Shown: one piece after another, positions 14,860 to 18,690 of the stretch
How the letters are laid out: each line of letters starts with the position of its first letter
Numbering within the stretch: the stretch's first letter is position 1
DNA from: Limiplasma merdipullorum
GTDB lineage: Bacteria; Bacillota; Clostridia; Christensenellales; Aristaeellaceae
Reading direction: 5' to 3'
NCBI GenBank assembly: GCA_018711955.1
Contig: DVHQ01000052.1
Span: 1-18,690, forward strand
DNA: 18,690 nt
Notes under the pieces: generated by a model
What the model was told of the DNA's origin: nothing
Database searches by the model: none
What the model saw: only the letters and a program-made list of their open reading frames with translations
Translations under genes and position numbers: made by a program

Positions 14860-15414
14860 TTACAGAGAGTACAGGATACCGCCTAGCACGCCTGCCCCTG
14901 CCATCACCCAGATGGGATCGGGCTTGAAAATGCGAAGCGCTGCCAACGCCAGCGCGAAAATACCAAGCGCCCTCAGGTCCAATAAGGGAAGGCTGATGAC
15001 TTCGCTGCCAAACAGCGCCAGAAGCAATATGCTCAGGCCCGCCGACGCGATCATCGCGACCACGGCGGGGCGAACGCCGCCCAGTACGCCCTGAATCACC
15101 GACAGGCTGCGGTAGCGGTAGTAGACCCAGGCCAGGATAAGCGCAATCACGCAGGAGGGCAGCACGCAGCCCGCGGTGGCTACCAGCGCGCCGCTGATAC
15201 CCGCGATGCGCATGCCCACAAACGTGGCGGAGTTGATGGCAATGGGGCCGGGCGTCATTTGCGAAAGGGTGACGATGTCGGTAAACTCCGTCAGCGTCAG
15301 CCACGGATGTACCTCGACCACCTGATGCTGAATCAGCGGCATGGCGGCATATCCCCCGCCGATGCTGAACAGGCCGATCTGGAAAAAGCTCCACAACAGC
15401 TGCCAGTAAATCAT
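14860..15414 (-). CDS. Chromate transporter family protein, second half-size subunit
   Basis: This is a 184-aa single-domain CHR protein. The N-terminal signature FFQIGLFSIGGGYAAMPLI (about 10-28), the TLSQMTPGPIAINSATFVG block (about 49-67) and AGISGALVATAGCVLPS are diagnostic, followed by three or four more hydrophobic segments to the C-terminus. Full-length ChrA has two such domains in one chain; the short forms occur as adjacent pairs that act together. The start ATG (15414) overlaps the stop of the upstream partner (ATGA), so the two are translationally coupled. The physiological substrate in these bacteria is not established; chromate export is the family's known activity. Confidence 0.92.
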   Translation of the reverse strand: MIYWQLLWSFFQIGLFSIGGGYAAMPLIQHQVVEVHPWLTLTEFTDIVTLSQMTPGPIAINSATFVGMRIAGISGALVATAGCVLPSCVIALILAWVYYRYRSLSVIQGVLGGVRPAVVAMIASAGLSILLLALFGSEVISLPLLDLRALGIFALALAALRIFKPDPIWVMAGAGVLGGILYSL

Positions 15415-15980
15415 GCCGCCGCCCCCTTCTTTGTATCGCTGCGCCACTGGGCCAGTCCGATGAGCGCGCATGCAAGCAGAATCAAAAGAATGTGCACATC
15501 GAAAAACCAGGAGGCGATGAATGCGCCCGCCAGCGTCACGATGGGTACGGCCCGTTTGCGGCCAATGATCTGCCCGGCCATGGTCAGCACCACGTCGAAG
15601 ATGACCGCCGCCACACCTGCCTGCATGCCCTTCATCACCCGGCTGACGATCAGGTTGGAACGGAACGCATCGTAAAACAGGGAGATCACCGAGAGAACCA
15701 CCAGCGGCGGAATGACCGTGCCCAGCATGGTCACCATTGCCCCCGGTACGCCCGCTACCCGGTATCCCAGCAAAATCGCGGCATTGACCGCAATCGGCCC
15801 CGGAGATGACTGGGCGATGGCCGTCAAATCCAGCATTTCCTGCTCTTCCAGCCAACCCAGCCGGTCCACAAACTGCTTGCGCATCAGTGGAATGATGACA
15901 TATCCTCCGCCGAAGGTAAAGGCGCTGAGCTTGAAGGTGGACAGAAACAAAGTACCGAAGGTGCGCGCGTCACGGCGCAT
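15411..15980 (-). CDS. Chromate transporter family protein, first half-size subunit
   Basis: This is a 189-aa single-domain CHR protein with FLSTFKLSAFTFGGGYVIIPLM (split; about 11-32), LTAIAQSSPGPIAVNAAILLG (split; about 51-71) and AGVPGAMVTMLGTVIPPLVV, and then further membrane segments ending before a short basic tail. It is the first gene of the pair, with the start ATG at 15980 preceded by an AAGGGGG-type ribosome binding site on the minus strand and a recognisable promoter. The open frame extends upstream to 16172, but that part includes the promoter and lacks family similarity. The two genes probably form a heterodimer with domains in opposite membrane orientation, as described for other short CHR pairs. 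Confidence 0.92.
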   Translation of the reverse strand: MRRDARTFGTLFLSTFKLSAFTFGGGYVIIPLMRKQFVDRLGWLEEQEMLDLTAIAQSSPGPIAVNAAILLGYRVAGVPGAMVTMLGTVIPPLVVLSVISLFYDAFRSNLIVSRVMKGMQAGVAAVIFDVVLTMAGQIIGRKRAVPIVTLAGAFIASWFFDVHILLILLACALIGLAQWRSDTKKGAAA

Positions 15981-16012
15981 GGACAGCCCCCCTTTTTTCC
16001 ATTTGAATACAC

Positions 16013-16041
16013 AGTATAGCACGCGCCCCATCGGCTGGCAA
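16013..16041 (-). promoter_or_regulatory. Sigma-A-type extended -10 promoter for the chromate transporter pair
   Basis: On the minus strand: TTGCCA (16041-16036), a 17-base spacer ending in TGC, and TATACT (16018-16013). The predicted leader is about 25-30 bases. Confidence 0.65.
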
Positions 16042-16078
16042 GCGCGGGCTTTTTTGTTGTACCGGAAAGAGAAGGGCG

Positions 16079-16122
16079 CCCCAAAAGAAACGCCGCCGCG
16101 ATGCGCGGCGCTCCTTTTGGGG
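16079..16122. repeat. Two-level intergenic inverted repeat
   Basis: CCCCAAAAG (16079-16087) pairs with CTTTTGGGG (16114-16122), and inside it CGCCGC (16091-16096) pairs with GCGGCG (16105-16110). No T run follows on either strand, so it is not a classic terminator. It lies upstream of the chromate transporter promoter and downstream of the secreted-protein gene. Confidence 0.65.
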
Positions 16123-16165
16123 ACGGAAACGGCGTCAAGGGCCGCACGAAGCGCCGGAAACACAA

Positions 16166-16200
16166 GGAACAAGCACTTTTTCGGGGACGCTGCTTGTTCC
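16166..16200 (-). terminator. Perfect 10-bp inverted repeat after the secreted-protein gene
   Basis: GGAACAAGCA (16166-16175) and TGCTTGTTCC (16191-16200) form a perfect stem with a 15-base loop, two bases after the minus-strand stop codon at 16203-16205. The base run after the stem on the minus strand is only moderately T-rich (TTGTGTTTCC), so termination efficiency is uncertain. It may instead be a repeat-type palindrome. Confidence 0.5.
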
Positions 16201-16202
16201 GT

Positions 16203-17381
16203 TCAGATATCCTCCCATAAAAGGAGGCCCGGCTTGTCAAAGGAGCGGCTGCTTGCGGCATTGTACGGGTCAATCAGCTCCGCGGTTTGCGCATTCACGA
16301 GGATGGGGCCCCAATAGGAGGAAACCGCATCATACTGCTTTTGGACGGATGCGTCCGGAGTCTCCGCATCTGGATACAATTCGCCCTCCGCCACCCACGT
16401 GGGCAGGAGCGTAAAGGCAGAGCCCGTTTCGTTGAGCCATACGGCGTATCCCAGCCGCAGGTTGGCAATGCTCCTCAGCCGTCCCGCCCGGATGAGATCG
16501 AGATAGGTCTCCTTCACCTCTTCAAAGCTGCATAGCGGCACATCTTCAGCGAGAAGCACGGCAGGGCTGAGCAGATGGAACTGAAGGCTCTTGTATATCT
16601 CGTTCAGCCCGATGCTTTTCAGCCCCTGCGTGATGGCGATGGCGCCGTGATACCGGTACGCCTCCCGGTTGTTCATGCCCGCATACCGCGTGAAGCTTTC
16701 CGCTGCGCCGCAGATGACAGGAATCCCCCCGACTGTCTGATCGAAATAAACCATGAGCGTTGCTTCCGATTCGGGCAAGGGATCGCCCGAATAGGTGTCG
16801 GTCCTGTAGTCGTACTTCATTTCTCCCTGATAGGCGACGAGCCGGTGGGGCAGAAGCGCGATGTCCTCGCCGGGATAGAGAGTTTCCCATGCGCGAAGCA
16901 AAAGCGCCTGCGCGTCCGTGACGGTGGTAGGATTGTTGAACGCATAGGCCGTGTCCGGGTCAAATTCACCAAACTGCCGGAGAATGGGGTACTGATTGTA
17001 TCCCTGCAGCACGGCGGGGGCAGGATGCATTTTCTGCGCGGCATTCTTGATCTGGCGGTTGGGCGAGTCGATGCGCAGAATACCCGTGCTCATCCACTGC
17101 TCCGTGTTGCCGATGACGACGGACGCCTCGGCGGATCTGCCGTCGGCAAGGGGGACGGGGTCGGCCTCCATGACGGGGAAGCGTTCCACCTCCGGCACCG
17201 CCACGTCCAGGTCGATGGCGATCTCCCGACCGCAGGCGTGCAGGGTTTCGCACCAGCTGTCCGGGCAGGTTTCCCTCAGCTGCGTGATGGTTTGGAAATC
17301 CGGACGTTCCGCCCTCGCGGCGGTCAGGCCGCTTACGGCCAGCGCAAGACAGGTACACATGCAAAGCAGACGGCTTTTCAT
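16203..17381 (-). CDS. Secreted protein of unknown function
   Basis: This 392-aa protein has a clear signal peptide (basic start, hydrophobic core about 5-19, likely cleavage after Ala-Arg-Ala at 22-24) and no lipobox, so the mature chain begins ERPDF and is exported. After that come Cys39, Cys44 and Cys50, then a segment IAIDLDVAVPEVERFPVMEADP that resembles the N-terminal part of DUF6034-like clostridial secreted proteins, and a C-terminal part with LGYAVWLNETGSAFTLLPTWVAEGE of the kind seen in PepSY/YycI-like domains, ending with VNAQTAELIDP. These resemblances are weak and from memory. The ATG follows GGGAGG at six bases. The gene diverges from the pst operon. No promoter could be assigned. 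Confidence 0.8.
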   Translation of the reverse strand: MKSRLLCMCTCLALAVSGLTAARAERPDFQTITQLRETCPDSWCETLHACGREIAIDLDVAVPEVERFPVMEADPVPLADGRSAEASVVIGNTEQWMSTGILRIDSPNRQIKNAAQKMHPAPAVLQGYNQYPILRQFGEFDPDTAYAFNNPTTVTDAQALLLRAWETLYPGEDIALLPHRLVAYQGEMKYDYRTDTYSGDPLPESEATLMVYFDQTVGGIPVICGAAESFTRYAGMNNREAYRYHGAIAITQGLKSIGLNEIYKSLQFHLLSPAVLLAEDVPLCSFEEVKETYLDLIRAGRLRSIANLRLGYAVWLNETGSAFTLLPTWVAEGELYPDAETPDASVQKQYDAVSSYWGPILVNAQTAELIDPYNAASSRSFDKPGLLLWEDI

Positions 17382-17447
17382 ACGTTTCCCTCCCGTTTGT
17401 CGGTTCCATCAGGTTTGCGGCGACGCTCCCAAGGCGCGCCGGGCGCT

Positions 17448-17481
17448 CGCTTCGGATGTTGTCTATTTAGACTCCGAAGCG
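17448..17481. repeat. Strong hairpin in the gap between the secreted-protein gene and pstS
   Basis: CGCTTCGGA (17448-17456) pairs perfectly with TCCGAAGCG (17473-17481). A second stem inside, GTCTA (17461-17465) with TAGAC (17468-17472), stacks on it, leaving TGTT as a bulge on one side. There is only a weak T run (17486-17489) after it on the plus strand. The surrounding gap (17382-17624) holds no gene I can support. Confidence 0.65.
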
Positions 17482-17624
17482 GGCGTTTTGGTTCATGAAG
17501 AGCAGCTTTTTTTTGCGACGGCCGGACTGCCGCACATCAAAGCATGGCGCGAAGGGCTTTCCGCCGCCCATGCCATAACAGGAAAGCTTCCGTCCGGGGC
17601 GGTTTGGTTCAATCCACCGCTTAT

Positions 17625-17664
17625 TTTACCCCCTTTTAACAAAAGCGGCACAGTTGGTTTAACA
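17625..17664 (+). promoter_or_regulatory. PhoP-box-like array upstream of pstS
   Basis: Four hexamers resemble the Gram-positive PhoP site TT(A/T/C)ACA at near-helical spacing: TTTACC (17625), TTAACA (17636), GGCACA (17647, last four bases match) and TTAACA (17659). The steps are 11, 11 and 12 bases. With the start site predicted near 17686 they cover about -61 to -22, the position of PhoP sites at activated pst promoters in Bacillus. The match is by eye only. Confidence 0.5.
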
Positions 17665-17673
17665 CACCCGCCG

Positions 17674-17679
17674 TATACT
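17674..17679 (+). promoter_or_regulatory. Putative -10 element of the pst operon
   Basis: TATACT lies 35 bases before the pstS start codon. The hexamer 17 bases upstream (CAGTTG, 17651-17656) is a poor -35, as expected for a promoter that needs an activator such as PhoP. Confidence 0.55.
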
Positions 17680-17714
17680 TTCATCCGTACTAAGAACCAA
17701 GGAGGAAAATGAAG

Positions 17715-18575
17715 ATGAAAAAGTTTCTGGGAATGCTTCTGAGCCTTATGATGATCGTGGGCGCGACCGCCGCAATGGCCGAGTTTGACTACACGCAGGA
17801 CATCACCGTGGTCAGCCGTGAGGACGGCAGCGGCACGCGCGGCGCGTTCATCGAGCTGCTGGGTGTAGAGAAAGAGGACGAAAACGGCGAGAAAGTGGAC
17901 TACACCACCGAGGAAGCCGTCATCACCAACAGTACCAACGTGATGATGACCACCGTCGCCGGCAATGAGGCCGCCATCGGCTACTCCAGCATGGGCTCCC
18001 TGAACGACACCGTCAAGGCCCTTAAGGTGGATGGCGTGGAAGCCACGGTGGAAAACATCAAGTCCGGCGACTACAAGGTATCCCGTCCCTTCAACATTGC
18101 CACCAAGGGCGAGGTGAGCGAGGCCGCGCAGGACTTCATTTCCTACATCCTCTCGGCCGAGGGCCAGGCCGTCGTGTCCGAGAATGGCTACATTCCGCTG
18201 GATGACGCCCCCGCCTATGCCGGCAAGCAGGTTTCCGGCAAGATCGTCGTGGCCGGCTCCTCCTCCGTCACCCCTGTGATGGAAAAGCTCAAGGAAGCCT
18301 ACGCCGCCCTCAACCCCAACGCTGAGATCGAGATTCAGCAGAGCGACTCCACCACCGGCATGACCAGTGCTATCGACGGCATCTGCGACATCGGCATGGC
18401 TTCCCGCGCCCTGAAGGACAGCGAAATCGAGGCTGGCCTGACCGGCACCACCATCGCCATGGACGGCATCGCCATCATCGTCAACCCCGCCAACCCGGTC
18501 GAGAGCATGACCGTTGAAGAGATTGAGCAGATTTTCACCGGCGCTGTGACCACCTGGGAAGGCTTCCAGAAGTAA
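17715..18575 (+). CDS. pstS: Phosphate-binding protein PstS with circularly permuted domain order
   Basis: PstS captures phosphate outside the cell for the PstCAB importer. This 286-aa chain contains both PstS halves, but in reverse order. After a signal peptide (1-22, cleavage after AMA, no lipobox Cys) it starts with the segment that is normally the second half: TVVSREDGSGTRGAF (31-45), AAIGYSSMGSLNDTVKAL, SGDYKVSRPFNIATKGE and the closing NGYIP (157-161). After a short linker comes what is normally the first half: SGKIVVAGSSSVTPVMEKL (174-192), QQSDSTTGMTSAIDGICDIGMASR (split), IAMDGIAIIVNPANPV and IFTGAVTTWEGFQK at the very end. The phosphate-binding loops (GSGTR, GSSSV, MASR) are all present. 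ATG 17715 is nine bases after GGAGG; ATG 17709 is only three. pstC follows four bases later. Confidence 0.9.
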   Translation: MKKFLGMLLSLMMIVGATAAMAEFDYTQDITVVSREDGSGTRGAFIELLGVEKEDENGEKVDYTTEEAVITNSTNVMMTTVAGNEAAIGYSSMGSLNDTVKALKVDGVEATVENIKSGDYKVSRPFNIATKGEVSEAAQDFISYILSAEGQAVVSENGYIPLDDAPAYAGKQVSGKIVVAGSSSVTPVMEKLKEAYAALNPNAEIEIQQSDSTTGMTSAIDGICDIGMASRALKDSEIEAGLTGTTIAMDGIAIIVNPANPVESMTVEEIEQIFTGAVTTWEGFQK

Positions 18576-18579
18576 GGCC

Positions 18580-18690
18580 ATGAGCGGCAAGTTTCGTGAA
18601 ACGGCCATGCGGTGCGTGTTCTGCGCTACCGCATGCGCCTGTATCCTGGCGGTTCTGCTGATCTGCTTCTTCCTGTTCTCCAACGGCATC
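18580..18690 (+). CDS. pstC: Phosphate ABC transporter permease PstC (3' end outside window)
   Basis: The first 37 residues of a membrane protein are visible: a short basic start (MSGKFRETAMR) and a hydrophobic segment with CILAVLLICFFLFSNGI, which fits the first transmembrane helix of PstC, where the family typically reads LLI-x-x-FLF-x-x-G. The start is four bases after the pstS stop with a weak TAAGG site, so translation is probably coupled. The family call rests largely on position after pstS. The gene runs off the window. Confidence 0.8.
   Translation, partial: MSGKFRETAMRCVFCATACACILAVLLICFFLFSNGI

Noticed and set aside
14860..15855. Single 331-codon reading of the second chromate gene starting inside the first
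   Set aside because: Only the part from 15414 onward resembles the CHR family; upstream of that the frame is out of phase with the first CHR gene.
16041..16055. AAGC-GCGG-GCTT followed by T run as a terminator
   Set aside because: The stem is only four base pairs and it overlaps the chromate transporter promoter; too weak to call.
17542..17573. GCATGG/CCATGC inverted repeat in the pst upstream gap
   Set aside because: Short arms with a long loop; expected by chance in GC-rich sequence.
17493..18689. 398-codon minus-strand frame across pstS
   Set aside because: It is the complement of a clear PstS gene and its promoter, with biased His/Gly/Val composition.

Overview
The window looks like a piece of chromosome from a GC-rich Gram-positive bacterium of the class Clostridia (Bacillota). 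Supporting features are a YloU/Gls24-like gene followed by FakA (YloV) and RecG, an NfeD-FloA pair, a LytTR response regulator, strong AGGAGG ribosome binding sites, GTG and TTG starts, and sigma-A-type promoters. No rRNA, tRNA, CRISPR array, insertion sequence or phage gene was seen. It reads as ordinary core chromosome with several lineage-specific proteins of unknown role.

Layout. (1) 1-2700, plus strand: the 3' part of parB, a membrane-anchored VanY-like protein whose zinc ligands appear to be lost, and a GNAT acetyltransferase. A long two-way terminator closes this block. (2) 2703-5026, minus strand: a large Pro/Gln-rich membrane protein with a His/Cys tail, then a YbaK-type Cys-tRNA(Pro) deacylase, both read from a strong extended -10 promoter. 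(3) 5191-9344, plus strand: YloU-like protein, FakA and RecG, probably one operon. (4) 9355-11674, plus strand: TrmL, a Tyr/Pro/Gln-rich single-span protein, and two overlapping family-4-type uracil-DNA glycosylases, the second without the Fe-S cysteines. (5) 11707-14072, plus strand: NfeD, flotillin-like FloA and a small anchored protein with a duplicated Cys-containing motif, ending in a terminator. (6) A stand-alone LytTR response regulator at 14094-14855, converging with a two-gene split chromate-type transporter at 14860-15980 (minus). (7) A secreted protein of unknown function (minus), a hairpin-containing intergenic gap, and the start of a phosphate uptake (pst) operon (plus) with PstS and the first 37 codons of PstC.

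The most interesting features are these. PstS has its two canonical halves in swapped order (a circular permutation), has a signal peptide without a lipobox, and sits behind a PhoP-box-like repeat array. The VanY-like protein has substitutions at all the expected metal and catalytic positions. The tandem glycosylases pair an Fe-S enzyme with a cysteine-less paralogue. The nfeD-floA operon carries a third gene with a tandem 29-residue EGKD-x-CDP-x-LGH repeat. All functional calls rest on motif recognition by eye; no database search was run.
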